Below are positions 35,471 to 48,005 of a stretch of DNA of 64,000 bases, piece by piece. Numbering within the stretch: position 1 is the first letter of the stretch; every line of letters starts with the position of its first letter. The notes beneath the pieces were generated by a model. The model was given only the letters and a program-made list of their open reading frames with translations. It did no database searches and had not been told where the DNA came from. The stretch is from the NCBI GenBank assembly GCA_035236585.1, contig CP141132.1, positions 18,699,945-18,763,944 on the forward strand. Reading direction: 5' to 3'. Source of the DNA: Warburgia ugandensis. Taxonomy: Eukaryota > Streptophyta > Magnoliopsida > Canellales > Canellaceae. The position numbers were made by a program, and so were the translations under genes.

Positions 35471-38400
35471 TTCCCTATCACATGATCTGTTCTCTAACAA
35501 AATAGACATGAAATTCTAAACCCTAGATACCTAGGTTTCCCCTACACCGATTTCCCGGATGCGATCGCCGTTCATTGGTGAAATCGCAGATATGAAAACC
35601 CCCTTGTTTGACCTTCTTCCCTAACATCAACCAAAACCCAAAAGTCCCATTCTTTTCATCACTTTCAAGAAGTTCTACCACTCCCTCTCCAAGACCTCGA
35701 CAAACCCAATTTTGTTTAGGAGGAAGTTTATGAGAAGATAATGGATCCACCAGTGATGGATTTCATTGGAGGGAAGCGTGTGTTGTTAGTGGAAATGGGA
35801 TCGATGGGTTTATGAAAGACGCATATGGTATTTGGTCGTCCTTCAGCAAATACACTTTATTTCTTTTTACTATATTTTCCTTCATTTTTTTTCATATTAC
35901 TTTCCTTGTAAGACAGTGAAGTACATCTACATTTTGGGATCATTTGTTGTTTGATGGATAGGGTTTTGATTTGCTAAAGTGGGTATTTGGGATTTCAGAT
36001 TATGAGGTTATATTCAGGAAAACCCATTCATTTTCAACTAAAATTGGTTAGTTTAGGTTGCTCTACTCTTCTGTTTTTCAGGAGAAACAATAGTTTTCTG
36101 TCATTGCTAGGAATATTTTTGGTTCATTAATATTCATTTCTCAAAATCATAGGCAGGAATGTTTGGATAACCCACTGTGATTTTTGAGTTTAGGTGGTTT
36201 GGAGCAAACTCTCATTCATTCTTTTGTTGGTAGTCTGATTTTCCATTTGGGTTTAGTTATCTAGATTCTGGGTTTGTCGATTTTTGATGTTTTGATTTTT
36301 GGAATGCTAAAATAGCTATGATAGAGAAATAAAGCTTGAGATTCCTTTTCCATTTAGCTGCTGTTATGAATTGCCATACTATTTCGGGCTATAGAAGTGC
36401 ATTGGCTATGAACAAAACTCTTTCCCCATCTACTTTCTTTGGGTTGAGTCAGATGTGTTTCCCAAGTAGGCAATATCAAAATTATAGAAAGGTCGTCGCT
36501 AATAAAGGTAGTGGGTTTGTGCTTAATTAGAGTAATTGAATAAGCCTCAGGGGTTGCTTTGATCACTACAATAGCGCTTCTACAAAGGCATAAAGTGGAG
36601 AATTTATGTTAGGTTACAATATCAGCATTACATGCCCAAACTATACAATCTTGCAGGGGCAAAAGCTATACAAAACAAGCCTATGAAAGGGATTTTAGGA
36701 AGAAGGGATTTTAGATTCATCAAAATATCCAAGGGGTCAGCTTCAACTACAAATGTATTAGAAGGAATGGGAATGAGAATAAGAGGGAGATTTGTCGTGC
36801 TTTGATTGAGGACAGTGAGTATGGTGTTGAAGAAAGTAAAGTGAAGACAAAGAAGAAATTGGAATTGGAGGAAGGAGAAATTTACTTGGACATCTATTCT
36901 TTGATGGGTTCACTAATGGTTGTAAGCATAAAAGCCATTGGTATTGTAGTAAAGCTTACAATAGAGGAGATAAGGGAAGTTGCTTATCCTAAAACATGTT
37001 TTGTTCTTTTTGTTACTGTAGCATTTGTGTGCATTCTAACTTAATTTAATTACCTGAATAAGATTGAAGTGAGTGGTCGATCATGGAGAAGAGTGCGATT
37101 AAAGCTAGTGGAATCATGTGAATGCATCACATGAGGTAGGTGAAATTTTAAGAAGTATGATCAAATAATTAGATTCATGTTTTAAACATGATCTTATTCC
37201 TTATAATTTAAGTTACAGCATGAAAATAGTATAATTGCCATTAAATTTGATTTGTATGGTGAATGATGGAAATTAGTTATTTAAAATGATGTCATGCTTA
37301 TAATTCATGCTTAATGTGCACCTACTATCTGACAAACATGATTAAGACTTGTACATCTTATATGTGAAATTACATTTATGGTACATGGGTATCATGTCAG
37401 TATTTGTGATGTATGAGTCTAGGTTTGTAGGATACATCCTTGGTGGATTGTCACCTAATAAGTGAAGATGTTATTCTTGTTATGAAATATGTGAACAGGC
37501 CATTTTCTTGCTATTATGATTATTTTACATTTGGGCATAGAGGCCTGAGAGTTTTGTTTTATACAGGCATATGCCTGGGGGTGCTATGCTAGGGAAGTTA
37601 TGAGGGTTTGGCCACCCGCTTCCCGAAATTTGATTATATGTTGATACCTTGCCCTATGAGAGGCTAAAAGTCAGGTGAGGCAATTATGAGAAAGCCCTAC
37701 TATAAAAGTCCTATCTCCCCATATGGGTAGTGACACAATATTTTCTACTATGGTATCAATGGTGAACAAGGCAGTTCTCCGAGCATGCTAGTACATATCA
37801 GACTGTAGCATGATATTCCTTATATTTGATGCACTATGGTGCTTATATGATAGCATTATGAGATGCCTTATATGTTGTGGCATGATGATATGCCTTATCT
37901 TGTTTAACCAACAGTGGTTGGAGGCCTGTGGACCCCATATAGTGAGGGGAATGACGATTATATTGATATACCAGTAGAGGCTGGATGATTACAAACCCCA
38001 CATGATTAGGGGTATGATTCTGAAACCCAGTATAATCTGGGAATGTTAATGTTGATACTTATTGAGTATATTTATAACTTTGTATGAATTTTAGCAATTT
38101 CCATATATGTAGATTAATGCTATACGTATATGATTGAGGGCGTAGTTTCATATAAGTTTTCATAAGGGTATATGCATGGGTAGAACTATCATGCAAAGTA
38201 TGGTTTATGGAATTGGATTATCTTATTTAAATGATAAAGGATAATTGTAAATACTTGATTTATTAATGGATTATTGATATTTATGAAACATGCAACTATT
38301 TGATTATAAATTGATTATTATAAAACATGTTAATACTTGGTTTAACAATGAAGTAATGAATTATGAAACGTATTGTAAATTCAAGTCAATATAAATGTTA

Positions 38401-38489
38401 TGAGAATAAATATTCTAAATAATGTGAATTAATTCATTTATAATTAAATTTAGCATGCTTCTTAAACTCCCCTACCAAGCATAGCTTGC

Positions 38490-38526
38490 TGAGATATTAT
38501 AAATGTTTTATGTTTACAATATCTCA
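38490..38526 (+). other. Family-L 3' inverted repeat (copy F)
   Basis: TGAGATATTATAAA pairs with TTTACAATATCTCA with one mismatch, after CCTACCAAGCATAGCTTGC. Confidence 0.8.
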
Positions 38527-38914
38527 AATACAGAAAGATAGGAGAAGATGTGCACAATAAGAGGAATCCAGCAACCATACTTCTACAATCAAGAATACAA
38601 TTTATTAAAGCTTTGGTATTATGTAGTTAGTCATTTGAATTATGATATTGGACATTTAATACGATGTTATAAGGGCTGTACAAGTGAACCACTGGATGAG
38701 TCCTATTTTAAGAAATGAATTTCTATCTTCTAGAAAACTATATATATATATATATATGTGTGTGTATAGTGTGAGCATAAAGGTGACATCCAGGTTTTTA
38801 GGAAAATAAATTTCAAAGAAAAGTCTTCAGATGCTTGTGTATTTTAAAATTTAGAGGCATGCCATCTTTTGAAATAAACATGAAAAATTTTCATGAAAAA
38901 CCCGAGGTGTCATA

Positions 38915-40374
38915 GCTTACATCTTAACAAATCTCCATATTGTCTTCCTCTAGAATAGTGATTCAATCAGTAGATGATAAACTATATATCATAGACTTTC
39001 CTTTAACAAAAACATGACATCTCTCAAGATGGAGTTAGCTTATAAATGATGATTAACACACACTCACACACACACCAAGAAAGAAAAAGGAACAAAAGAA
39101 AATAAGACTAGTTAAAATTATTAGTAGAGAATAAGATCCAAGATCAAAATGTCCAAGTTCAAAAATCTAGTTGAATGAAGTGAAGAATAGTCAACCATTG
39201 TGGTAAAAGGACAAGATATTGCATGTCAATACTATTTTAGCTGATTAACCTGGGAAACTAAGTTAGCTATTTAGAAGAACCTATTCTGGTTTTGAATTTG
39301 CAATAATCTATTTATAAAAGTAATTGGCTACTATCCAGCAAGAAATTTGAAGAATTTATGAAAATCATGCCATGATCTTACTGACTAAGCTATTCAATTA
39401 TCTGTAAAGATCTCAACTATTTTAGTGAGCCTTGGAAATCCTATCAACTATTTTTGTAGTTTTCTTAGACATCAAGCATCAAAAAGATTGACATGATTTT
39501 AAGAAGTTTTGAGAGAGGTTCTAGCTAAAGGAGAAGACCACTATTTTTAGTGAGGTATTGTTTTGGAAATTTAGTCACTTGTTTCAATAATCACAATCCA
39601 TTATTCTTACAATCAATTTCAACATATGCATTTAGGTTATTGGCATATAATAGCTAATGTTTCAAGTCAACTATTTTGAAAATAAGAAACTATTTTAATT
39701 ATAACTAAATGAGTGAGGCAACACAGCTTGAAGTTATTTTTTATTTTTTGGAGAATCCAGTCAATTGTTTTTTGAAGGGCAATCTACTTCATGCAAATCG
39801 AATAGGGTAAAAAGTATAGGTTGAAGAACAACTGATGCTTGTGAAGAACAATAAACTATCTAAGGATAAATATTAGAACTATTTTACAATATTTACAAAA
39901 TAACTAATTGTCTAGTAAAAATAGGCAACTAATGATATGAGACAGGTTGTTGAGATGTCACTTTCAAATATGAAATCTTGTTTTATGATGAGTTATATCC
40001 ATTCAAATGACTAGCATCTCATCTACAATAGATTAGTTGGCTACCACACAATAAATTAGAGACCTCAGAAGCCATAAAACAATTTGTAGAAGAAATTGAA
40101 AATCTAACTCGCAAGCATGTTCTAAGGTAGGACCTTTAAGCTATTCTATTCTAATTCTTTCAATATATTGTATTGAAGACCTTCTCTATCTAATCTTAAC
40201 ATTTGTGTTTTACTTTGGAGAGAGAGTTGTTCTTCTCCCAAACTTCTTTGTATTTGAGAGAATATAATAACTCTCTTGTTCTTGTAAAGTTTTCCAGGTA
40301 TTTGTAAGAAGTACATTCGGTTATGCTTTATCATTAGATAGAGAGGAATAAAGAATTCTCCTTTACTTACAAGC

Positions 40375-40410
<36 letters not shown>

Positions 40411-41640
40411 TTTCCACCTCATAATTTAATCATCTTATATTGTTTAAAGTTCTTTTATTACTACAAATTTTGTACTTTTTTGGTTATCACATTTCTTTAG
40501 TTTTAGAGGAGTTTGTTTCTACAATATTTTGTGGCTCAAGCAAACTTTGGAAGCTTAGTGTCAATCCAATACATACAGTCATTTAGAACTAAGTAGTTCA
40601 ACCCTTAAGAAATCTTATGAATGACCATTAGCAAGATATGTTCACAGGCTCATTGTGGGATGCATCCTTCCTAGTAAGAGATGTGAACGCAATGCTCTAG
40701 TTAAAGACTAGTGAAAAGTAAAGGTCTATGGGATTTGTAACCTTTACTCTTATAAATATCTATACTAAGCAAGATTATATTTTTCATGCATCCTTTATTT
40801 GATTTTCTTGCGATTTGTTTGCCACATATGTTAGATATTGTATGTTTATGTGAATGGACAGAGATGGAGTCTCCTTTATTTTTTTTTTTACTTTAATTTT
40901 GTTTATCAGGGACATCACATTCGCATGCATAAAATGTGCAACTTTGAAAAACATAGAAGGCTCTATTGGATTTTTAGCAGAAATGTAGTGTTCATTTCTT
41001 TGAAAATCTTGATCTTTAGAAAAGAAACATGACACTCAAGATTTTTAAATGCCATTTCACCTAACCATGTGTAAGAACAAAATATGGGTGTGTGTATGTG
41101 CTTGAAGACAAGTGGTAACTAAATTCTCAAGAATATAGATCGATTAAAACTGAAGCAAATACACCCTTGTTTCCCAAAACTAATCAATAGGTAGTCTTAG
41201 TACATGCCTGATCATTTTGATAAGAATGACTTATAATGCATTTTTAGAATGGGCATGAACAAGACGTATTAAGAGATACATGAAAGTGTACTTGTAAATG
41301 CTTTAAGATGTATCTCTTGATTGTTGAATGGTAGTATTTGCTTACATAAAGCTAAATTGTTTTGGTTATGTTTATATGAGTGCAAATGAATGTGTACATA
41401 CATGTGCTATGTGCTAGAATCATGCAAGTCAACATTGTTTTAGTTATATCCTTATGTACTTAGAATCATGCAAGTTAACATTACTTTACTTAGAATCATG
41501 CAAATTAGATTCTAGGTTTAGTTTTAAGAAAGTTTGATTTTAGAAATATTTATACCATGCATGTTTTATCTAATTTGCTTTCGGTTTGTTTGCCATATAT
41601 GTCATGTCAGTTTTTTTTTTCTTTAAATGGATTGCATGGC
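38915..41640. other. Unclassified repeat DNA, possibly a copia LTR remnant
   Basis: No protein domain is visible. CATCTTAACAAATCTCC at the left edge and the long leader-like sequence to about 40350 recall copia LTRs, but no primer-binding site was found. An AC microsatellite is at 40377-40409. 40850-41045 is related to 14060-14280 in copy D. A diverged direct repeat (…TTTGTTTGCCA…ATATGT) occurs at about 40780-40835 and 41560-41615 and brackets that segment. Confidence 0.45.
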
Positions 41641-41689
41641 CTTTTTTTTATCATTGTTCAAATATTATTGTGTTCTTCTTTATAGTAAC

Positions 41690-43640
41690 GATGGAATGAG
41701 AAGAACATCAAAATGAAGACTACTTCTAAAATGAAGAGCACAAACAAGAGGCAACATGAGCACTACTCAAAAGAGAAAGGGCAGAGGGTGAATAATAATG
41801 GAAAAGGTTATCAAGAGCAAGTCTAAGAGAATTAAAGAAACTATCCAATACAATAGCTGACTGAGGGAGGTTTGATGATAGTTACTCCATCAAATGCAAG
41901 CTACAATTCCCCCATTGAAGAAGATCATGATGGACATCCGGTGCCCCTCAAAAAGGAAATTCCAGCCCAGGAGGCATATATATAGACAAAACTAGAAATT
42001 TTCATTGTCCTTCTATAATAATTCTCTATCTTAACCTCTCTATTGTATATTTCATTTGCAGGTGGGTGAATGCCTATAGGCCCTGAATTCCCATTAAAAC
42101 ATCATGGCAGTTGCTTCATGCTATAAGCATGAATCAATAGTTTTGCACGAAATTTGTATGCCACATCATACTAAGTGGGTATCCATTACCATGGCTTTGA
42201 ATGCTAATGCCTGCCTACCATTTCCCTTAGATATAGAAAATATTATAATCGTTGGGCAAGTAGTTGCATATCCCATCACTTGGATGAAGGCAGAGTCTAT
42301 GGTATTTATCTTATCATACTTCCTTCCTCATAAATATTTTTTAGCTAGTGACCTCAACTTAATTGTTTAATAACTTTGTATAGTTAATCACCAACAATAT
42401 GCAGCACTAAGGTTGTCCTCCTTTGCAGTATCACCTATTGCTGCTGCACTAACGGAATGAGTACTTATATATATATATATATATTCTTTCATCATAAATT
42501 AGGTATTATTCATTAATTAATATTATTTACCTAAATTTTTTTACATCTTTTATAGTAGCTGTCTAAGGAGTGTGTGGAAGTCCCACCTAATACGCCTCGA
42601 TTGCTAAGGTTAATATACGGTCTCATCAATGACAATATGGTAATTAACCCCATATGAATCAAGGGGGGAGTACTTGCAAGGACGTTGTTGAAGTGCCACT
42701 TCTGGTAGAGGACCTATTACAAGTTTGCCTATGAGATCAACTCAAGCATCCTCACATTGTCTCCTACATGGGTATATGCACATACTTTCTTATAAAATGT
42801 TTGACATTTACATGTTATAATTTTGTGGTATAGGTAATAATTATTTTTGTATGCAGCTTCTTGAATGATGCAACTAGCCTTTTTGAGGGTGAGGGTACAC
42901 TTTACCAATTCCTTAACTCTGACATCATTTCTCAAGCAGAGTAGTGGTTGATAGAAAGGTGTGTTCAGGATATTTTACCAAGCTTCTTTCACTGCTCATA
43001 GGGACATGGCTTAATGATTGCAATTAAGTTTTAATTTTCTTATTTTCTTACCAACTTATTCTATACTTGAGGGATTGTCAATCATATGACTGTCTATGTA
43101 GGTCTCATTGGATGCTGCTCATTTTGAATGTGCAAGGTGAGCATGCTTTCTTTTTTAATTATTGTGGATCACACCTCTGTTCCACCCTCATAGAAATTAA
43201 AAATAAGTAAGATTTTATTTTTTTCATATGTTATGGGTGTGCTTTCCTTTTTGATTTGTGTGGATGCACATCCATCCCACGCTCATAGAAATTATAAATA
43301 AGTAAGCTTTTATTTTTTTCATGTGTTATGTGTAGATAAATAATTTGTTATTCATCTATAATGTATTTGAAATTTAAATTTGTATAGTACGGTTCAAATG
43401 GGCTAATATGGCCGAGACTGGACAACCCCCAAAACTCATTTGGAAGAATGTTAAAGTATAGAAAATAATTAATTACTTTATGTTACCACTGATTAAACCT
43501 ACAATATTACAAATGATATTTATAGATTCTTTTCTATTGTCCTTGTTGCATAGTTTCCTAAACAATAGTTTGATTAGGAGTGTGGGTACTATGTTATAAG
43601 ATAGATGAGGACCCTCATATTCAATAGCATTCTTGTCACC
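41690..43640 (+). pseudogene. CACTA second gene, Ulp1/C48-type cysteine protease domain (degenerate)
   Basis: The catalytic surroundings of a Ulp1-like peptidase are readable. HWMLLILN around the active His lies at 43103-43129, and FPKQ…ECGYYVIR around the active Cys at about 43560-43601, with stops between and after. Many plant CACTA and related elements carry such a protease gene beside the transposase. The upstream part to about 41690 has frames without a recognised domain (88 codons at 42104-42370) and is probably its diverged N-terminal region with introns. It is on the same strand as TNP2. The biological role in transposition is not established. Confidence 0.65.
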
Positions 43641-44302
43641 CATTTAAGAAAGGTAAGATACCTTTTACATTTCATAATCTTGTAATTTTTTACAATTTTT
43701 TATGGATCTAGCTAAAAATTATGACCTTAATTAAATATGTTATATTATAGGCTACTGTGCTTTCTAAGTGGGCAAATAAGAAGAGTTATTTCAGAGTAAA
43801 TTTCAATGAAATACAAACTAAATGAGTTGAGTATGTTATGAGTTTCAATTAGATCACTTGGAGTAATTATATAAATGTGAAATAAAATAAGGTATTTTTT
43901 ATTCACTTACATGTGTTCTTTTAGTTTTTATTATTTTCTTTGGAATATATATTTTTTAAGCTATAAATGAGTGGAAAGTTGGAGTGTGGGAATAAATGAG
44001 TATGGATGAAGTGAGTTTTGAGCTTGTACATGAAGTGAATATGTGGTGGTTGGTTTTCAATATATTCATTGAATTATATAACTTCTGTAAGATGATGAAT
44101 GAGAGGGTTACTTAGAGTGTGAAAGTAAATATGAATGTGCATAGATTTACAAATGATGTGAATATGGATGTTATAAAGAATGCATGTGTTGTAATTTCTT
44201 TTATAAAGTATTTTCAAGATAGATGTTGATGGATAATGATGAGTTTGGATGTTTTTTACCCATTATGGATCTATTAGGTGTTATATTGTATGAACGATGT
44301 GG

Positions 44303-44765
44303 TGTATCAAGAAAGATGTGGGTGCATGTTGAAGTGGATGTTGGTTTTTCCAAGTTTATAAAGATTGTTTGAAGTATCAGGTGTATAGGATGTTTGTTAT
44401 TCAATGTATATATGTGGTAGTGTATTAAGAAAGATGTGGATGCATGTTGTAGTGGATGTTGGTTTTTCATGTTTATAAAGATTGAAGTATTAGGTGTACA
44501 TGATGTTTGTTATTCAATGCATACAGGTGGTAATGTATCAAGAAAGATGTGGATGCATGTTGTAGTGGAAGTCTGTTTTTCATCTTTATAAAGACTGAAG
44601 TATTAGGTGTATATGATGTTTATTATAAAATGTATATAGGTGGTATTGTATCAATAAAGATTTGGATGCATGTCACATTGGATGTTGGTTTTTCATGTTT
44701 ATAAAGGTTGTTTGAAGTATTAGGCATATAGGATGTTTGTTATTCAAAGTATATAGGTGGTAGTG
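44303..44765. repeat. Minisatellite, four copies of 113-118 bp
   Basis: Units start TGTAT(C/T)AAGAAAGATGTGG at 44303, 44421, 44534 and 44647. Each contains GATGCATGT, GGATGTTGGTTTTTC, TTTATAAAG and GAAGTATTAGG. The array lies directly inside the right subterminal array of the CACTA. The 89-codon minus-strand frame 44201-44470 is read from it. Confidence 0.88.
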
Positions 44766-44794
44766 CTTGAATGTAAAATTGAGATTTTTTTTTT

Positions 44795-45190
44795 AAAGTC
44801 GTTTAGGGCTAAGTGACTTCAAAAGTTTATGAGTTATGAAGTTACTTAGCCTAAGTGACTTTAAAAATGCTTCAAAAGTGTTGGACTATGAAGTCATTTA
44901 GGCTAAGCAACTTTAGAAGTCATAAGTTTTAAAGTTGTTTAGGGTTAAGTGACTTCAAAAGTTTGCATGTTTTGAATTTTAAGTCACTTAGGCTAAGTGA
45001 CTTCAAAAGTGCTTCAAAAGTGTTGGAATTTTGATGTCATTTAGGCTAAGCAACTTCAAAAGTTACAAACTTTTAAAGTCACTTAACCTAAACGACTTCA
45101 AAAGTTCAAGTCGACAACTTTTATAGTTGTTTAGGCAAACCACTTTAAAAATCAAGGACCTTTGAAGTTGCTTAAACAAACAGCTTATTA
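44795..45190. repeat. CACTA right subterminal repeat array
   Basis: Alternating units such as AAGTCGTTTAGGGCTAAGTG and GACTTCAAAAGT in both orientations. This is the right-hand counterpart of the array at 27470-27990. Confidence 0.82.
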
Positions 45191-45210
45191 AAACTCCTTT
45201 CATAGTGATT

Positions 45211-46080
45211 CCTAAGTAAAAAAAAGTCTATTTGGCTTTGATGGAGTCCACTTTTAAAGGTTATTAAGGGTTCATCCTTCTTCTTAAAGGATGCGTTTTC
45301 CAGGGGTAGGTTATATGCTAAAGAAAAATTGAGAATAGCCTCCCCCATCTTATTTCATTCTCTAATACTATACCCTCCATGTACCCTATCATATCCTTCC
45401 TTTTCATTTCCTACATGGTCATTTAAGTCCGCACCTATAAATATTCCCTCTATGTTGGGAATTTCTTACATGACTCTCTTCCATATTTTCCCAAAACTGT
45501 CTCTTAATTCTATCTTCTAACCCTACTTGCGGTGCGTATACACTTATAATATTTATGATCTTCTCTCATAGAATAAGTTTACTAATATAATTCTATCACT
45601 AGTTGTTTTAATGTCTATAAGTTTATGCTTTAATTCTTTATCTACCACTATCCTTATGCCATTTCTGTTATTTTCCTTTCCTAAGTACTAGAGCTTATAC
45701 CCATCGATTTATCTAGTTTTAGCCCCTTTCCACATGGTTTCTTAGATACAAGTAATGTTGACTCTCTTACATTTCATCATATCTCCCAAGTCTAGACTCT
45801 TACCTATCAATGTCCCTATATTCTATATGGCAATATGAATTTTATGCTCTTGATGTAGCTTATCAACTCATGCACTTCTTGGCCCTCATGATGCTAACCC
45901 ATGCCTATTTTCCTCTACACTTAGGTTCTGATGTAGTGTGTCTCTTTTGAGGGGACACTCTAGCACCCCATGCCCATTTTCCACTACTCCCATAGATTTG
46001 ATGTAGTTCATCACTTCCAGGGGAATGCCCTAGCAATCCTTGCCCATTTTCCACTACACCCAGGATCTAATGTAACTCAT
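45211..46080 (-). mobile_element. RTE-type LINE, endonuclease half (pseudogene)
   Basis: On the minus strand this encodes an AP-type endonuclease, with the motif GADLNDHVG at about 45409-45435 followed by VHGGY. Further out, INPUT-like N-terminal motifs appear as NIGTLIGKSLDL near 45775-45830. Stops break the frame. It is the 5' half of the LINE whose RT half ends at 27457. An imperfect tandem repeat of about 75 bp, with CCCATTTTCCACTAC units, lies at about 45895-46065 in the probable 5' leader. Confidence 0.8.
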
Positions 46081-47470
46081 TGTTGCCCTAACTTGAAGGA
46101 ACATCAAAGGTTGATTCATGTCATGTTAGGGATTTTCATTATTTTATTTTCTTACTTACAAACTAACATGCATATGCATAATAGTTTGCAAGTAAGAAGA
46201 GAAATTAACAAAATCATCTTCAACTTCTTCAGAAAGGTTTTACTTGCTGATTGATACCTAATGCAAAACCCTCCTTTTTTTATCTAGGATTGGGATCGGC
46301 ATTGGTGGATACTCATACAAGTAACATACCATAAAAATATAGAGATTTATGTATGAACCATACATTTACTCATGTTAAACATGCATCTAATGTTGAAAAC
46401 ATTATCTATCATAAAAGCGATACATTTTAACCATAGATCTACATAAAAATCACATCCTTGCAAGATCACATCATGAATCTTCAATTAAACATAATTTTGA
46501 TATATTCATTTGGTGTTAGATCATGTTTTCCCCCAAGATTTCTCATTGATTCTACATTTTTTTTTTATGTTAGTTACAAGTTAATCACACCCAAATTAAC
46601 AGTTTCATTTCTCTCAATTTTTGGTGTGAATTTTGATGATATGAGTTCTTTCTTGAGTGAGATTTCATGTATGGTAAGATTAAATGTCTAAAACAACATT
46701 TCATCTTGGATCTCTTCAATTTCAAAGATTTAGCTTATTTAATCTCAATGATCTTGAATATTTTGAAACTTTGGATGAGGTCCAATGGAGAATCCTTTAA
46801 TATTTACTCCTAATTAGGTTTAAGATATGATTTAAGTGTAATTCATATAAGATCTAATTTTAATCATAGTGAACAATATAAATCTAGTGTCCTAGATTTA
46901 ATCTTGATGATCTTTAATAATTTGGTCTTAATTAAGTTTCACATGTGAAATTAACTGTAAAACATTTTTAGATTTGAATTTAATCACATTAGGATGGCTA
47001 GATATTCATAGTCTAAATCCAATGTCCATGATTAAAAATGTGTTATATTGCTCTAATTACTAGATCTAGGTTTTAATGTAAAATTATAGATTTGACCTAA
47101 ATTTCTAATTTTAATTGAGAAAAATATTTTTTGATCTACAATTCAATTCTAGATCATAATGTTATTTCTATTAAATATAATAAATTATAGTCAATTAACA
47201 CCTTTCTTTAATAATTCCAAATATTAAATAACTAGTTAATTTAATGGATCTTGATTCATTAATTCTTACCTAAGTTAAAACTAATTTATAATTTAGTTAA
47301 ATCATTAATCAATAAATCTAATTTAACTAAGTAGTTAACTAATTTATCAACTAACTTAACTAACCCACATAACAAATATACAATCTTCTTTTTTTTTTTG
47401 TTTAAGAATGTTTCATTTATTTTATTTTATTTTTAAGATTACAATATCACATTATGATGCTCTTAATGAT
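46081..47470. other. AT-rich intergenic or repeat DNA, no gene seen
   Basis: No ORF with a recognisable domain. The frames at 45970-46254 and 46458-46691 are short and unlike known proteins. There are repeated GATCT/TTAATT words but no clear element ends. Confidence 0.5.
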
Positions 47471-47479
47471 TTAGGTTGT

Positions 47480-48005
47480 TATAGATAAAACTATTGGAGG
47501 TGAACTCTTGTTCTTCCATTCTGCTCTATCAAGGGTCATGGCCTCATTTTGTCCAAAATTTTTTAAATCTTTTCTCACCACTACTATCCACGTTCTTTTG
47601 GGAATTCCCCTTATCAGTTTAGAGCCTTCAACTTAGATTAATTCACTACTTCTAACTAGTGTTATTTTCGATCTCCCTTGGACATGTTTAGACCATCTAA
47701 GTCTACCCTCCCTTATCTTTTTAGATATTAGTGCTACTCCTAAGTCTCCTCTAATGTTTTAATTTCTAATTATGTCCTTTCTTGTATTACCACTCATCCA
47801 TCTCAACTCTTCATTTCTGATAACTCATCCTATGTACATATTGTTCCCTAATATCCCAACACTCTAATCCATATAGCATGGACAGCCTCACAGCCATCCT
47901 ATGGAATTTTCCTTTCACTTTGAGTGGCATTTGTCAATCACACAAAACTCCAGAGACTCATCTTCATTTATTCCAACCCACTTAGTTTCTCTGGGTAACA
48001 TCCTT
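47480..48005 (-). mobile_element. Second RTE-type LINE fragment, 3' part only
   Basis: Closely related in order and wording to 25310-25800 of the first copy, and in the same orientation. Both carry TTGGACATGT, TCATCCATCTCAAC, and ATCCTATGGAATTTTCCTTT in one or the other spelling. It covers only the last part of the reverse transcriptase ORF and the 3' end, as expected of a 5'-truncated LINE. The T-rich stretch at 47390-47440 may be its tail. It is pseudogenic. Confidence 0.78.

Larger units (their letters stand above)
34905..38914 (+). mobile_element. Family-L long LTR, copy F (about 4.0 kb)
   Basis: It begins TGTAACAACCC and ends CGAGGTGTCATA, where the family end would be TCACA. Flanks are GTTTG (34900-34904) and GCTTA (38915-38919). 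These match at three of five positions, and both differences are C/T or G/A changes, so the duplication is possible but unproven. It has a perfect hairpin at 35444-35470, the conserved mid block (37565-37800) and an inverted repeat at 38490-38526, plus an AT repeat near 38742-38758. ORFs at 35523-35750, 36336-36566 and 36802-37044 lack recognisable domains. Confidence 0.75.
27458..45207 (+). mobile_element. CACTA (En/Spm-type) DNA transposon, 17.75 kb with nested insertions
   Basis: The left end is CACTACTACACACAAGG at 27458; the right end is CCTTTCATAGTG at 45207. A 3-bp ATT duplication lies outside (27455-27457 and 45208-45210), as CACTA elements make. The terminal repeats match loosely beyond CACTA. 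Subterminal arrays of short palindromic units built on AAGTCGTTTAG/CTAAACGACTT lie at 27470-27990 and 44795-45190, with further arrays at 28765-28975 and 33185-33345. It carries a TNP2 gene (29410-32840) and a Ulp1-type gene (41690-43640), both decayed and both on the plus strand. Repeats inserted between about 33396 and 41650 account for the large size. Excising it reconnects the LINE at the CKDCKV…SLT.QH region, which supports both ends. Confidence 0.87.
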
